From Companilactobacillus jidongensis (lineage in GTDB: Bacteria; Bacillota; Bacilli; Lactobacillales; Lactobacillaceae), in the NCBI RefSeq assembly GCF_003946575.1, contig NZ_RHOP01000019.1, positions 1 through 59,399 on the forward strand: a stretch of 59,399 nt of DNA, given 5' to 3'. Both the position numbers and the translations under genes were made by a program. Within the stretch, counting starts at the first letter, position 1. Each line of letters opens with the position of its first letter. The notes under the pieces were generated by a model that was not told where the DNA came from, did no database searches, and saw only the letters and a list, made by a program, of their open reading frames with translations. Positions 1 through 9,325 of the stretch are shown here, in pieces.

Positions 1-99
1 AGTGATGTTTTTTTTGCATTAAAAGAGTATAAAAAAACTGGTATTGATTATTCATCAATACCAGAAAGTATAGGACCCTTTTTTTTCGTAATTTTTTAA
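1..99 (+). CDS. Possible 3' tail of an upstream gene (partial)
   Basis: Frame 1 is open from base 1 to a TAA at 97-99, giving 32 residues that end in a hydrophobic run. I do not recognise the family. The stretch also contains a perfect 11-bp stem (38-48 with 54-64). On the minus strand this stem is followed by seven T, so it has the form of an intrinsic terminator for leftward transcription. Such a hairpin inside coding sequence is unusual, so the reading may be intergenic sequence open by chance. Confidence 0.3.
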   Translation, partial: SDVFFALKEYKKTGIDYSSIPESIGPFFFVIF

Positions 100-111
100 G
101 AGGTGATAAAA

Positions 112-747
112 ATGGAAAAGATTTTTGATTACATAACTGAAAATAAAATATTTTTAATACTAGTTGTTGGATTGGCGGGATTCGGGATTTTTTATCTGCT
201 TAATTCCAATTCGAATCAACACGAAGCTTCGGCAATTAAGGTGGAGAATCAAGTTCAAAATAGCGATATTGAACAAAAAAATTCTGGCAGCGATTCTAGT
301 AAAAACAAGCCAAAGAATAATGAGGTTGTAGTAGACATTCAGGGTGCTGTTAAGGCTCCAGGGGTCTATCGTTTAAAAGCAAATGCCATTGTACAAGAGG
401 CAATTGGAAGAGCTGGTGGTTTTGTTGAAGGTGCAGATACAAAAATGATCAATCAAGCACAGCGTGTGACTGACTCAATGCAAATTATTGTTCCTAAAGT
501 TGGTGAAACTAGCAATACTAGTGTAGCTAGTAACGCGACCAATAATTCTGATAAGCAGCCGATAAATATAAATACTGCTACGGTTGAAGATTTTCAAAAG
601 GTGTCAGGTGTTGGACCGAAGAAGGCTGAAAAAATAATTGATTATCGTACTCAAAATGGAAATTTTTCTAAATTAGAGGATCTAACAAAAGTATCTGGAA
701 TCGGTGATAAAACTTTAGAATCGTTACGTAATCAGCTGACGGTATAA
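112..747 (+). CDS. comEA: ComEA, DNA-binding competence protein
   Basis: ComEA is the membrane-anchored double-stranded DNA receptor of natural transformation and passes DNA to the ComEC channel. The 211-aa product has one N-terminal membrane segment (about residues 8-25) and a low-complexity Ser/Asn linker. An SLBB-like domain follows (about 70-115, VDIQGAVKAPGVY). The C-terminus carries two helix-hairpin-helix motifs (ININTATVEDFQKVSGVGPKKA and VSGIGDKT). I chose ATG 112 because AGGTG at 101-105 sits 6 nt upstream; an in-frame GTG at 103 lies inside that ribosome binding site. comEC follows after 4 nt, the usual late-competence operon arrangement. Confidence 0.93.
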   Translation: MEKIFDYITENKIFLILVVGLAGFGIFYLLNSNSNQHEASAIKVENQVQNSDIEQKNSGSDSSKNKPKNNEVVVDIQGAVKAPGVYRLKANAIVQEAIGRAGGFVEGADTKMINQAQRVTDSMQIIVPKVGETSNTSVASNATNNSDKQPININTATVEDFQKVSGVGPKKAEKIIDYRTQNGNFSKLEDLTKVSGIGDKTLESLRNQLTV

Positions 748-751
748 CAAT

Positions 752-3007
752 ATGATGAAAGATTTATTGATATTCCCAGCTATGGTAGGGTGTCTATCAG
801 TTGCCATTGTATTTGAAGGTAATTATTTTTTGATGCTCCTGTTACTTGTTTTGACAGTAAGAATAATCTTATTAAAGAACGGCAAAATAATCGTTGTATC
901 GATTTTTATTGGAATGCTATTAGCAGTAGAGGCGCAAATATTAAAAAGCGATGCAACTCAACCAAATAATATCGATAGTCTTATGATAAGTCCTGATAAA
1001 GTAAAAATTTCTGGTGATCTGCTAAGCGGCATAGGAACTAATAATAATCATGATTATAATTTTTTTTATAGAATTAAAAGTGAGGATGAAAAAAAGTTAT
1101 GGCAAAGAATTGATAAAATCAGTGATTTAAGAATTAAAATCAAATCAGTTAAAAAAATTAATCCACCCAGGAATCCGGGGGAATTTGATTACGCCAAATA
1201 TTTGGAACATCATAAAATAAAATATCGGCTTTTTGTTGATGAGATTAAGAAAATTACTCCGAAACAACGGTTATCTTTAAAAGATAATATAAATGTTTTA
1301 CGGATACATTTGATTCAAAAATTCTCCCAATTACCAAAATGGTTGAGGATTCATGCTGACAGTTTACTGTTAGGATATAACAACAATGAGGAACCAAATT
1401 TTCTAAGTAATTTGAGCACATTGGGAATCATTCATCTATTTAGTTTGTCAGGATTACATGTTTTGATCTTATTAGCTGTTTTTAGAAAAATTTGTTCAAT
1501 ATTAAAGATAACTAGAGAATCTGTTGATAATTTCATGCTAATTTTACTTCCAACGTATGCCATTTTAGTGGGATCTAAACCAGGAATTTGGCGGGCAATA
1601 ATCTTAGCCATCGTAGGAATCATCTGTCAAAAATTGAATGTATCAGTTAGTAAGCTAGATGTATTTGGAATTACAGCTGTAATATGCTTATTGATCAATC
1701 CATATTCGATGATGGATATGGGTGGTCAGTTAAGTTTTTTATTATCCTTTGCACTGCTGTTCTTATACAATTCAAATATTATTATGGGCACTATCAAAAT
1801 GAACATTGTCAGTTTACCGATAATCATTTATTCAACGTTTCAAATCAGTTGGTTAACTTTGTTAGCTAATATAATTTTTGTTCCGATTTTTACGTATATT
1901 ATATTACCAGTTACAATTATTTCAGCCTTCACAGTCACTAGTCCAGTTTGGAATTATTTTAATAATCTATTTGAACAATTATATTCAATTATTAATATGA
2001 TTGCTAAAAACAACAACTATTTATTTGTAACCGGGACAATTCCCATTTTAGTCGTTTTCATTTTGATTGGTTTAAGTCTGTTTATAGCGGAGAATAAGGG
2101 ATTTGGGAGAAAATATTTCAGAGTCTATGCTTTGATCTTAGCAATATGTATTTTGTTCAATAAATATCCACTTCATGGTAAGGTATCGATAATCGATGTT
2201 GGGCAAGGTGACAGTATCTTGATTACTACACCATTGTTAAGAAAGACTTATCTTATTGATACTGGCGGTAAAATTGGTTTTCCAAAGAAACAATGGCAAA
2301 AAAGAGAGCAGTTGAACCAAGTAGAAACTTCAACTATTCCGTATTTAAGGCGGCAAGGAATTAGAAGAATCGACAAAGTATTTTTGTCGCACAAAGATGT
2401 TGATCACATTGGAAACCTAAATACATTAGTAAGCAAATTTCCAATTAACGAAATAAACTTTGGAACTGGTTTAGAACAAAACAAAATGATTTCAGAATTA
2501 ATTGCGACTAATCCGCAGATTAGATTTAATAAGTTAAAAACAGGTGATCGATTTGTAGATGGCAAAATTGTGTGGAATGTTTTGTGGCCTCAGAATAAGG
2601 CAATTGGTGAAAATGGAGATTCGCTTACTCTGCTTGCAAGTATCAACGGAAGTAAGTGGTTATTTACCGGTGACTTAGATATTAATGGTGAACAAAAAAT
2701 AATTTCTCAGCAAAATTTCAAAGTGGATTATCTAAAAGTTGGTCATCACGGTTCCAAAACATCTAGTAGTGATGAATTTATTAAACAAATCAATCCCAAA
2801 CTGGCCCTAATTTCTGCCGGAGTAAACAACCGTTATGGACATCCAAATAAAGAAACAATTGAAAGATTGAATAAAAACAGAGTTGCTCATATGAATACGG
2901 CTGATTATGGTATGATTATTTGGTATTATTCTCCATTTGATAATAAAAATGGGATATCAACTTTTTTAAAGGGTGAAGTAGTTGAAGATAGCAGAATTAA
3001 AACGTAA
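752..3007 (+). CDS. comEC: ComEC/Rec2 competence DNA channel
   Basis: ComEC forms the inner-membrane channel through which single-stranded DNA enters during transformation. The 751-aa protein has N-terminal membrane segments, an OB-like region, a multi-pass Competence domain (about 200-470) and a C-terminal metallo-beta-lactamase-like domain. That domain shows IDVGQGDSILI, the metal-binding type motif LSHKDVDHIGN and KVGHHGSKTSS. The length is full for lactobacilli, so the gene looks intact. It starts 4 nt after comEA with no strong ribosome binding site, which suggests translational coupling; ATG 755 is an alternative start. The holA start lies inside its 3' end. Confidence 0.93.
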   Translation: MMKDLLIFPAMVGCLSVAIVFEGNYFLMLLLLVLTVRIILLKNGKIIVVSIFIGMLLAVEAQILKSDATQPNNIDSLMISPDKVKISGDLLSGIGTNNNHDYNFFYRIKSEDEKKLWQRIDKISDLRIKIKSVKKINPPRNPGEFDYAKYLEHHKIKYRLFVDEIKKITPKQRLSLKDNINVLRIHLIQKFSQLPKWLRIHADSLLLGYNNNEEPNFLSNLSTLGIIHLFSLSGLHVLILLAVFRKICSILKITRESVDNFMLILLPTYAILVGSKPGIWRAIILAIVGIICQKLNVSVSKLDVFGITAVICLLINPYSMMDMGGQLSFLLSFALLFLYNSNIIMGTIKMNIVSLPIIIYSTFQISWLTLLANIIFVPIFTYIILPVTIISAFTVTSPVWNYFNNLFEQLYSIINMIAKNNNYLFVTGTIPILVVFILIGLSLFIAENKGFGRKYFRVYALILAICILFNKYPLHGKVSIIDVGQGDSILITTPLLRKTYLIDTGGKIGFPKKQWQKREQLNQVETSTIPYLRRQGIRRIDKVFLSHKDVDHIGNLNTLVSKFPINEINFGTGLEQNKMISELIATNPQIRFNKLKTGDRFVDGKIVWNVLWPQNKAIGENGDSLTLLASINGSKWLFTGDLDINGEQKIISQQNFKVDYLKVGHHGSKTSSSDEFIKQINPKLALISAGVNNRYGHPNKETIERLNKNRVAHMNTADYGMIIWYYSPFDNKNGISTFLKGEVVEDSRIKT

Positions 3008-3995
3008 CTTACAAGAGAATAAAATTGATAATGTTTATTTAGTAACTGGAAATGAAGAAGTTTTTATTAAAGATATAAAAGAATTATTTAAAAACTTATT
3101 GTTACCAGAAGAGAGAGACATGAACTTTTCTACATTTGATTTAGAGGAAGTATCATTAGACGATATGATTAACGAAGCAATTTCGGCTCCATTCTTTGGT
3201 GAAAAAAGACTAGTGTTTGTTGAGAGACCATATTTTCTAACAGCGGAAAAGGTAAAAAGTTCAGTTGATCAGAATGTTGATTTGCTCAATAGATACATTC
3301 AAAATCCTACACCATCGACAATTCTGGTCGTTTTTGCTACATACCCCAAATTGGATGCACGTAAGAAGATTGTTAAGCAACTTAAAAAAATAGCAGTTAA
3401 TATTGATGCCAATCAGATGGAAAGCCACTTGTTAGTTAAAACCATTAGAGAATTATTACAGTCTGATGGTTATAAAATTAGTAATGATGCTCTAGAGTTA
3501 CTAATCAATAAGACGCAAGGTAATTATTCACAGATTATCAATCAAATGGACAAATTAAAATTATATGCTTTGCAATCTAAAGAAATTGATGCTTCTGCCG
3601 TTAATGAATTAGTTCCTCAAAGTTTGGACGATAATGTTTTTGAGCTAATGAATCAGATTTTGGGTAAAAATGTCTATCAAGCAGAGGAACTATATCATCA
3701 ATTTTTATTACAAAAAATAGATCCTATTCTTTTGGTAGCAATTATTATGTCACAATTGCGTACTTTGATTCAAACAAAGGTCCTAAGCAGTAGGGGACTG
3801 ACCGAAGCCACAATTGCTAAGAACTTAAAAGTACATCCCTATCGAGTAAAGATGACTTTGAAGCAATCACGTAATATGGGAATACCACAATTGACTGAAA
3901 TGTTTGACGCCATAGTTAATCTCGATTATCAAATCAAATCGGGACAGGGTGATAAAGAGTTACTTTTTGATCTTTTTATTGCTAAATTCGCATAA
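2982..3995 (+). CDS. holA: DNA polymerase III subunit delta
   Basis: HolA is the delta subunit of the clamp loader and opens the beta sliding clamp. The 337-aa product shows the family pattern: an N-terminal ATPase-fold region (LVTGNEEVFIKDI), a central helical part and a C-terminal collar domain (DNVFELMNQILGKN, then LLVAIIMSQLRTL). The start is TTG 2982 with GGGTG at 2971-2975, and the gene overlaps the comEC end by 26 nt. The comEC-holA pair is conserved in Gram-positive bacteria. A bidirectional terminator follows and separates it from the convergent rpsT. Confidence 0.93.
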   Translation: MKIAELKRNLQENKIDNVYLVTGNEEVFIKDIKELFKNLLLPEERDMNFSTFDLEEVSLDDMINEAISAPFFGEKRLVFVERPYFLTAEKVKSSVDQNVDLLNRYIQNPTPSTILVVFATYPKLDARKKIVKQLKKIAVNIDANQMESHLLVKTIRELLQSDGYKISNDALELLINKTQGNYSQIINQMDKLKLYALQSKEIDASAVNELVPQSLDDNVFELMNQILGKNVYQAEELYHQFLLQKIDPILLVAIIMSQLRTLIQTKVLSSRGLTEATIAKNLKVHPYRVKMTLKQSRNMGIPQLTEMFDAIVNLDYQIKSGQGDKELLFDLFIAKFA

Positions 3996-4002
3996 AAACA
4001 AA

Positions 4003-4046
4003 AATATCCCTTCAATACTGACAAAAGCCGGTATTGAAGGGATATT
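4003..4046. terminator. Bidirectional terminator between holA and rpsT
   Basis: A perfect 16-bp stem pairs 4003-4018 with 4031-4046 around a 12-nt loop, just after the holA stop. The arms end in A/T-rich sequence on both sides. It most likely ends holA transcription. Confidence 0.8.
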
Positions 4047-4052
4047 TTGAGC

Positions 4053-4082
4053 AAAAAAAATAAGTAACTATAAGTTACTTAT
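4053..4082 (-). terminator. rpsT terminator
   Basis: On the minus strand a 10-bp stem (4082-4073 with 4069-4060) is followed by eight T. It lies directly downstream of the rpsT stop codon. Confidence 0.8.
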
Positions 4083-4099
4083 ATTAATTCACTGATTAA

Positions 4100-4348
4100 T
4101 TAGTTCATCTTAGCAAGTCTTGACTTGTCACGGGCAGCCTTGTTAGCTTTGATAAGACCTTTTGATTTGGCCATATCGATTGCACGAACTGCTGTACGGA
4201 ACATATCTTCCTTGTTGTCAGCGTTGTTAGCAGCTGATGTTTCAAAGTTCTTAACGGCTGAACGCATAGCACTTCTTTGTGAAGTGTTGCGAAGGTTAGC
4301 CTTTTCTTGTTGCTTAACACGCTTGATTGCTGATTTAATTTGTGGCAT
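4100..4348 (-). CDS. rpsT: 30S ribosomal protein S20
   Basis: S20 binds 16S rRNA during assembly of the 30S subunit. The 82-aa protein starts [12 protein letters not shown], is very basic and Ala/Lys rich, and has the standard S20 length. An upstream in-frame ATG at 4357 is less likely, because the strong GGAGGTGAC ribosome binding site (complement of 4353-4361) lies between the two and correctly positions ATG 4348. The gene stands alone with its own promoter and terminator and is divergent from rpsO. Confidence 0.97.
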   Translation of the reverse strand: MPQIKSAIKRVKQQEKANLRNTSQRSAMRSAVKNFETSAANNADNKEDMFRTAVRAIDMAKSKGLIKANKAARDKSRLAKMN

Positions 4349-4394
4349 AGATGTCACCTCCGATTACCTAGTAAACTTAAACTCAATACATAGA

Positions 4395-4423
4395 ATTATA
4401 CCCAATCGATAGTTTCAATGCAA
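4395..4423 (-). promoter_or_regulatory. rpsT promoter
   Basis: On the minus strand TTGCAT (4423-4418) and a perfect TATAAT (4400-4395) are 17 nt apart, about 50 nt upstream of the rpsT start. Confidence 0.7.
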
Positions 4424-4450
4424 TAATTAGTTTGATTTTTTTTGTGGGAC

Positions 4451-4479
4451 TTGAAAAATAATGGAAAATGTAGTAAATT
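4451..4479 (+). promoter_or_regulatory. rpsO promoter
   Basis: TTGAAA at 4451-4456 and TAAATT at 4474-4479 are separated by 17 nt. The predicted start near 4486 leaves a leader of about 80 nt before rpsO. Confidence 0.5.
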
Positions 4480-4502
4480 ATTTAATTGTGTTAACCATAC
4501 TC

Positions 4503-4545
4503 TGTTAGGCGATTCACCAACGTCTTGCATAGTGTGGCTAAATTT
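4503..4545 (+). promoter_or_regulatory. Candidate S15 autoregulatory leader of rpsO
   Basis: Between the promoter and the rpsO ribosome binding site the sequence can fold with TTAG (4505-4508) pairing CTAA (4538-4541) and an inner CAC/GTG pairing. S15 is known to repress its own mRNA through leader structures in several bacterial lineages. The assignment here is inference from position and a modest hairpin. Confidence 0.3.
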
Positions 4546-4565
4546 TATAGGAAAAGGTGAATGAA

Positions 4566-4835
4566 ATGGCTATTTCAAAAGAAAAGAAAACAGAAATTAT
4601 CAAGCAATATGCTCGTAAAGAAGGAGACACAGGTTCTCCAGAAGTACAAATTGCTGTTCTTACATACGATATTAACTCATTAAACGATCACTTGAAAGTT
4701 AACAAGAAAGACCACCATTCATATGTTGGTTTGTTGAAGAAGATTGGTCACCGTCGTAACTTACTTAAATATCTTAGAGATAACGATATTCAACGTTACC
4801 GTGATTTGATTCAATCACTTGGTCTACGTCGTTAA
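4566..4835 (+). CDS. rpsO: 30S ribosomal protein S15
   Basis: S15 is a primary 16S rRNA binding protein of the 30S platform. The 89-aa product begins [16 protein letters not shown] and carries the S15 signature ([35 protein letters not shown]). ATG 4566 is chosen because AAAAGGTGA at 4552-4560 is the ribosome binding site; the in-frame GTG at 4557 lies inside it. A terminator follows, so it is probably monocistronic. Confidence 0.97.
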   Translation: MAISKEKKTEIIKQYARKEGDTGSPEVQIAVLTYDINSLNDHLKVNKKDHHSYVGLLKKIGHRRNLLKYLRDNDIQRYRDLIQSLGLRR

Positions 4836-4846
4836 TATTTGACTGT

Positions 4847-4880
4847 TAGGAAGTTCCCATTGGGAGCTTCCTATTTTTTT
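4847..4880 (+). terminator. rpsO terminator
   Basis: A stem of about 12 bp (4847-4859 with 4862-4873) is followed by a run of T to 4880, directly after rpsO. Confidence 0.85.
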
Positions 4881-4888
4881 TACTTAAT

Positions 4889-4917
4889 TTCATTATTGCA
4901 TGTTGGTGTGATAGAAT
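4889..4917 (+). promoter_or_regulatory. Possible promoter of the RNase J gene
   Basis: TTCATT at 4889-4894 and TAGAAT at 4912-4917 are 17 nt apart, downstream of the rpsO terminator. Only the -10 is a good match. Confidence 0.35.
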
Positions 4918-5021
4918 AAATGCTAGGTATAGCTCGAGTAGTCTACTTTAAATTAGTGACTTAAAAACACACATTCAAATATTATGATCTATGCTATTTA
5001 TATGAAATGAGAGATGAAAAA

Positions 5022-6719
5022 ATGAGCAAAAAAATTAAAATCGTTGTTTTAAGTGGTGTGCGTGAAAATGGAAAAAACATGTATGCTGTTGAAGTTAACG
5101 ACGAAATTTATATTCTAGATATTGGATTACAATATCCAGATAATGATTTATATGGAATTGATGTTGTGGTTCCAGACATGACTTATATCAAAGAGAATAT
5201 CGACAAAGTTGTCGGCATATTCCTATCGCATGGACATGCGGATGCAATTGGTGCACTACCATATCTGATTGGTGATTACGATATCCCTGTCTTTGGTTCA
5301 GAAATGACAATTGAATTAGCAAGAATTGTTTGTTCAAATGATAATAGAAGTAAGAAGTTTGATAATTTTCACGTTATTGACGAAAATACAGCAATTGATT
5401 TTGAAGAAGCAACTGTATCATTCTTCAAAACAACTCATTCCATTCCTGGTTCACTAGGAATCGATGTTAAGACTTCTGAAGGCCAGATTGTTTATACTGG
5501 TGATTTCAAATTTGATCAAGCTGCAGTTCCAACATACAAGACTGATTATGCTAGAATAGCCAAAATCGGTAGTGAAAAGGTATTGGCATTATTAAGTGAT
5601 TCAGCTAACGCCGAGTCACCATATGAAAACTCTAGTGAACGAGATATTTATGAATATATTTTGGACACCTTTAGTTATCATAATGGTCGCATCATTGTTG
5701 CCCAAGTTGCATCAAATATTCAAAGAATGCAACAAGTAATGGATGCCGCTGATAAAACTAACCACCGCGTGTATTTATCGGGTACTGATGCTGAAAAGAT
5801 TTTGAAAACAGCCATGAAACTTGGATACCTTAAAATTGCTAATAAAGATTTGTTAGTAACTTCAAAGGAATTAGCAGATATTGATCAAAGCAAATTAGTT
5901 GTTATTGAAACTGGACGTATGGGTGAACCTATCAAGTTACTACAAAAGATGGCTAATCCTGCATCTAAGACTAAGTTCCAAATTGAAGAGGGCGACTTAG
6001 TGTTTATTGCTACAACACCTTCTCACGCAATGGATACTACATTTGCTAAGACTAGAGATGCAATTTATCGTACAGGCGCTGAAGTTAAATCACTAGGTGA
6101 TGAGAAGCATTCTTCAGGTCATGCTAATAAGTCGGATTTGCAGTTGATGATCAACTTGCTAACTCCAGAAAACGTAGTGCCAGTACAAGGCGAATACAGA
6201 CTTCTTGATGCGCATGCACGTATTGCTCACGAAACAGGTATTCCATATCAAAACATTTTCCTTACTAAAAAAGGTGATGTTCTAAATTACGAAAATGGAC
6301 AATTCTACCTCGGTAAGGGCGTTGACGCTGGTGATACCATGATCGATGGTATCGGCGTCGGAGATATTGGAAGCATCGTCTTACGTGATCGTGAATTATT
6401 AGCTCAGGACGGAGTTTTCATTGCGGTAGCAACTATTGACCGTAAAAAGAAAAAAGTTGTTGCTAAGCCAAAAATAACTGCACGTGGATTCGTATATATG
6501 AGAGCCAGCAGAGATTTACTAAGTGAGAGTTCGGACATTATCGTTGATACTATCGTCGATTATCTTCAAAATAGTAAAGACTTTGATTGGTCAGATTTGA
6601 AACAAGGCGTTCGTGATAAGCTAAATCATTTCTTATATGAACAAACAAATCGTCACCCAGTTATATTACCGGTAATTATGGAAGTTAACCAAAACAGACA
6701 TAGAAAATCCAAAAATTAG
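5022..6719 (+). CDS. rnjB: Ribonuclease J2-type protein
   Basis: RNase J enzymes process and degrade mRNA by endo- and 5'-3' exonuclease activity in Gram-positive bacteria; J2 usually works in a complex with J1. The 565-aa protein has the metallo-beta-lactamase/beta-CASP layout: IFLSHGHADAIGALPYL (about 70-85), HSIPGSLGI, YTGDFKFD, the beta-CASP region, SSGHANKSDL, and a C-terminal domain. The metal motif HxHxDH reads HGHADA, so the last His is replaced. This change is a feature I associate with J2 and implies weak or absent catalysis alone. ATG 5022 follows GAGATGA at 5011-5017; ATG 5007 has no ribosome binding site. The position after rpsO fits rnjB. Confidence 0.85.
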   Translation: MSKKIKIVVLSGVRENGKNMYAVEVNDEIYILDIGLQYPDNDLYGIDVVVPDMTYIKENIDKVVGIFLSHGHADAIGALPYLIGDYDIPVFGSEMTIELARIVCSNDNRSKKFDNFHVIDENTAIDFEEATVSFFKTTHSIPGSLGIDVKTSEGQIVYTGDFKFDQAAVPTYKTDYARIAKIGSEKVLALLSDSANAESPYENSSERDIYEYILDTFSYHNGRIIVAQVASNIQRMQQVMDAADKTNHRVYLSGTDAEKILKTAMKLGYLKIANKDLLVTSKELADIDQSKLVVIETGRMGEPIKLLQKMANPASKTKFQIEEGDLVFIATTPSHAMDTTFAKTRDAIYRTGAEVKSLGDEKHSSGHANKSDLQLMINLLTPENVVPVQGEYRLLDAHARIAHETGIPYQNIFLTKKGDVLNYENGQFYLGKGVDAGDTMIDGIGVGDIGSIVLRDRELLAQDGVFIAVATIDRKKKKVVAKPKITARGFVYMRASRDLLSESSDIIVDTIVDYLQNSKDFDWSDLKQGVRDKLNHFLYEQTNRHPVILPVIMEVNQNRHRKSKN

Positions 6720-6740
6720 GTCGACCTCGGTCGATCTTTT
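6719..6740 (+). terminator. Terminator after rnjB
   Basis: Overlapping the rnjB stop, 6719-6726 can pair with 6729-6736 and four T follow. The stem is GC-rich but short, so read-through into the TPR gene 40 nt downstream is plausible. Confidence 0.5.
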
Positions 6741-6759
6741 ATTATAGAGAGGTACTTTA

Positions 6760-7710
6760 ATGGACGACTCAAATAACCTAAGACGTATATTGGATCAGGC
6801 TGAAGATGCCTACGATAAGGGTAATTGGGATGATGCAACAGATTTATACACACAAGCATATGGATTACGACAATCGTTTAATATAAATCAAGGATTAGCC
6901 GCTTCTTTGCTGAATTCCAAAAGGGCTGACGAAGCTGAAGCTGTTATTCTGGATTATTTTAATTATTATTTGAGTGATCCTGAAGCCGCTAGTTTGGCAA
7001 CAGACATCGTGATTGAAAACAATGACTATTTGTTAGCTAATCAGATGTTATATTTCTATTCAACTAATCCACTTTCAACAATACCAAAATCGTTTATAAC
7101 TGAATTTGAAGGTAGAGTAAGACTATCTGAAAGCAGACATATCCGTTCTTTTAAACCTCGGATGAAACGAATTGAAGAATCACTTAATTCTATTGTCACC
7201 CAGCCTGTTATAGATCAAATCCAATTAATAAGAAGTTTGAGAGAGTTTGATATAGAAAGTTATTTAAAAAGTGCTAAAGATTTATTGGAAAATCCACTGC
7301 TCCACCCACTATTGAAAAGTGAAACAGTTGAAAACTTGTTTAAATTGGGAATTGAAGAGGATATTGATATTTCATTTTATGGTGAAAACAAACAATTCAA
7401 CCCTTCAAAGCTAAAGCCAATACTATCAACGAGTGTATATTTGGAAATGTGTGATGAATTAGAAAAAATTCTTGTGGACAGTGAAAATGAAGTTCAACTT
7501 GAAAACATGCGCAGTGAATTATCCTTGTATGCAGCAATGGTGTATCCATTTGGAGAAGATATTATAAAAAGCCCAAGTCTCTGGACAAGGGTATTCCTTT
7601 TGCGGTATGGTTTACTAGATGAGTCTCTAGTTGGGGACGATCCGGAGCTTCCAGAAGTTAAAAAATGGATAAAAAGGTTCGATTCTTTAATAAATACCTT
7701 TCAACAGTGA
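6760..7710 (+). CDS. Tetratricopeptide repeat protein
   Basis: The 316-aa protein is predicted cytosolic, with no signal peptide or membrane segment. The N-terminal 100 residues read as TPR-like helical pairs (LDQAEDAYDKGNWDDATDLYTQAYG; LAASLLNSKRADEAEAVILDYF). The remainder is helical and acidic without a recognisable catalytic motif. TPR proteins mediate protein-protein contacts. A gene of this kind commonly lies between RNase J and tuf in lactobacilli, and its exact job is unknown to me. The ribosome binding site is GAGAGG at about 6747. Confidence 0.8.
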   Translation: MDDSNNLRRILDQAEDAYDKGNWDDATDLYTQAYGLRQSFNINQGLAASLLNSKRADEAEAVILDYFNYYLSDPEAASLATDIVIENNDYLLANQMLYFYSTNPLSTIPKSFITEFEGRVRLSESRHIRSFKPRMKRIEESLNSIVTQPVIDQIQLIRSLREFDIESYLKSAKDLLENPLLHPLLKSETVENLFKLGIEEDIDISFYGENKQFNPSKLKPILSTSVYLEMCDELEKILVDSENEVQLENMRSELSLYAAMVYPFGEDIIKSPSLWTRVFLLRYGLLDESLVGDDPELPEVKKWIKRFDSLINTFQQ

Positions 7711-7739
7711 AATAATTTTAAATTTTTTCACTTATAGTA

Positions 7740-7768
7740 TTTACAATTTTAACTGCGCCCCGTATAAT
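7740..7768 (+). promoter_or_regulatory. tuf promoter P1
   Basis: TTTACA (7740-7745) and a perfect TATAAT (7763-7768) are separated by 17 nt, near consensus as expected for a very highly expressed gene. Confidence 0.75.
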
Positions 7769-7810
7769 CCAAAGAGTATATTTTTAGTAGGCGAGTTATA
7801 CTGAATTACT

Positions 7811-7838
7811 TTGCTTTCGCCACTGAAAGTAGTATAAT
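7811..7838 (+). promoter_or_regulatory. Possible second tuf promoter P2
   Basis: TTGCTT (7811-7816) and TATAAT (7833-7838) are 16 nt apart. Together with P1 this would give a tandem promoter. Confidence 0.45.
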
Positions 7839-7916
7839 TTTTCAGTAAAGAGCCATCTAAAGAACATTTTCTTTGGATTAATCTTATGAAATGAAATTTT
7901 AGGAGGATTCTTTGTA

Positions 7917-9107
7917 ATGGCAGAAAAAGAACATTATGAGAGAACAAAGCCCCATGTAAATATTGGGACAATTGGTCACGTTGACCACGGTAAGACAACA
8001 CTTACAGCCGCAATCACTAAAGTATTGGCTGATAAAGGTTTAGCTAAGGCTGAAGACTACGCTGATATTGATAAGGCCCCAGAAGAAAAAGAACGTGGGA
8101 TTACTATCAACACAGCTCACGTTGAGTATGAAACTGAAAAGCGTCACTATGCACATATTGATGCTCCAGGACATGCTGATTACGTTAAGAACATGATCAC
8201 TGGTGCTGCACAAATGGATGGTGCCATCCTTGTTGTTGCTGCAACTGATGGTCCTATGCCACAAACTCGTGAACACATCCTTTTGGCTCGCCAAGTTGGT
8301 GTTGAATACATCGTTGTATTCCTAAACAAGACAGACCTTGTTGATGATGACGAACTTGTTGACTTAGTTGAGATGGAAGTACGTGAATTACTTTCAGAAT
8401 ACGATTATCCTGGTGATGATACACCTGTTGTTCGTGGATCAGCTTTGAAGGCTCTTGAAGGTGACCCAGAAGAAATCAAGCATGTTGAAGAACTACTTGA
8501 TGTTGTTGATGATTACATCCCAACACCTAAACGTGAAACAGACAAGCCATTTATGATGCCTGTTGAAGATGTATTTACAATCACTGGACGTGGTACTGTT
8601 GCTTCTGGTCGTATCGACCGTGGTGAAGTTAAAGTCGGTGATGAAGTTGAAATCGTTGGTTTGAAGCCAGAGGTTATCAAGTCAACTGTTACTGGTCTAG
8701 AAATGTTCCGTAAGACATTGGATCTTGGTGAAGCCGGAGACAACGTTGGTGTACTTCTTCGTGGTATTAACCGTGAACAAGTTGAACGTGGACAAGTTCT
8801 TGCACAACCAGGTTCAATCCAAACTCACACTAAGTTCAAGGGTGAAGTTTATATCATGTCTAAAGAAGAAGGTGGACGTCATACTCCATTCTTCTCAAAC
8901 TACCGTCCTCAATTCTACTTCCATACTACTGACGTTACTGGTGTTATCGAATTACCAGATGGCGTTGAAATGGTTATGCCTGGTGATCAAGTAACTTTTG
9001 AAGTTGACTTGATTGCTCCAGTTGCCATTGAAAGTGGTACACGATTCACTGTTCGTGAAGGTGGACGTACTGTTGGTGCTGGTGTTGTTACTGAAATCTT
9101 AGACTAA
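7917..9107 (+). CDS. tuf: Elongation factor Tu
   Basis: EF-Tu delivers aminoacyl-tRNA to the ribosome using GTP. The 396-aa protein is canonical: P-loop GHVDHGKTT (about 19-27), effector region [24 protein letters not shown] and the GSAL motif. Domains 2 and 3 follow and the protein ends VTEILD. The ribosome binding site AGGAGG lies at 7901-7906. Codon use is strongly biased compared with neighbours, as expected for high expression. It has its own promoters and terminator. Confidence 0.99.
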   Translation: MAEKEHYERTKPHVNIGTIGHVDHGKTTLTAAITKVLADKGLAKAEDYADIDKAPEEKERGITINTAHVEYETEKRHYAHIDAPGHADYVKNMITGAAQMDGAILVVAATDGPMPQTREHILLARQVGVEYIVVFLNKTDLVDDDELVDLVEMEVRELLSEYDYPGDDTPVVRGSALKALEGDPEEIKHVEELLDVVDDYIPTPKRETDKPFMMPVEDVFTITGRGTVASGRIDRGEVKVGDEVEIVGLKPEVIKSTVTGLEMFRKTLDLGEAGDNVGVLLRGINREQVERGQVLAQPGSIQTHTKFKGEVYIMSKEEGGRHTPFFSNYRPQFYFHTTDVTGVIELPDGVEMVMPGDQVTFEVDLIAPVAIESGTRFTVREGGRTVGAGVVTEILD

Positions 9108-9140
9108 TCTCTTTGATCAAATTGATAACAAACCTTTAAA

Positions 9141-9173
9141 AAGAGTTGAGACATACGTCTCAACTCTTTTTTT
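9141..9173 (+). terminator. tuf terminator
   Basis: A perfect 12-bp stem (9141-9152 with 9157-9168) with a 4-nt loop is followed by a T run. Confidence 0.9.
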
Positions 9174-9325
9174 ATATAAAATCTATATAAAAACTAACAA
9201 AAGTATCATATAATATTAAAGTAATGTCTGAAAAAGGCTTAGAATCAGCGTCAAATATTTACAATATCACCTTTTTAGGGTAATATTACAAAGTATGAGA
9301 TCGTGAAATATACCGGAGGGATAAA

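Noticed and set aside
9230-9320. Regulatory hairpin in the trigger factor leader
   Set aside because: The pairing AATAT/ATATT with ACC/GGT is weak and has a mismatch; it is not distinguishable from chance.
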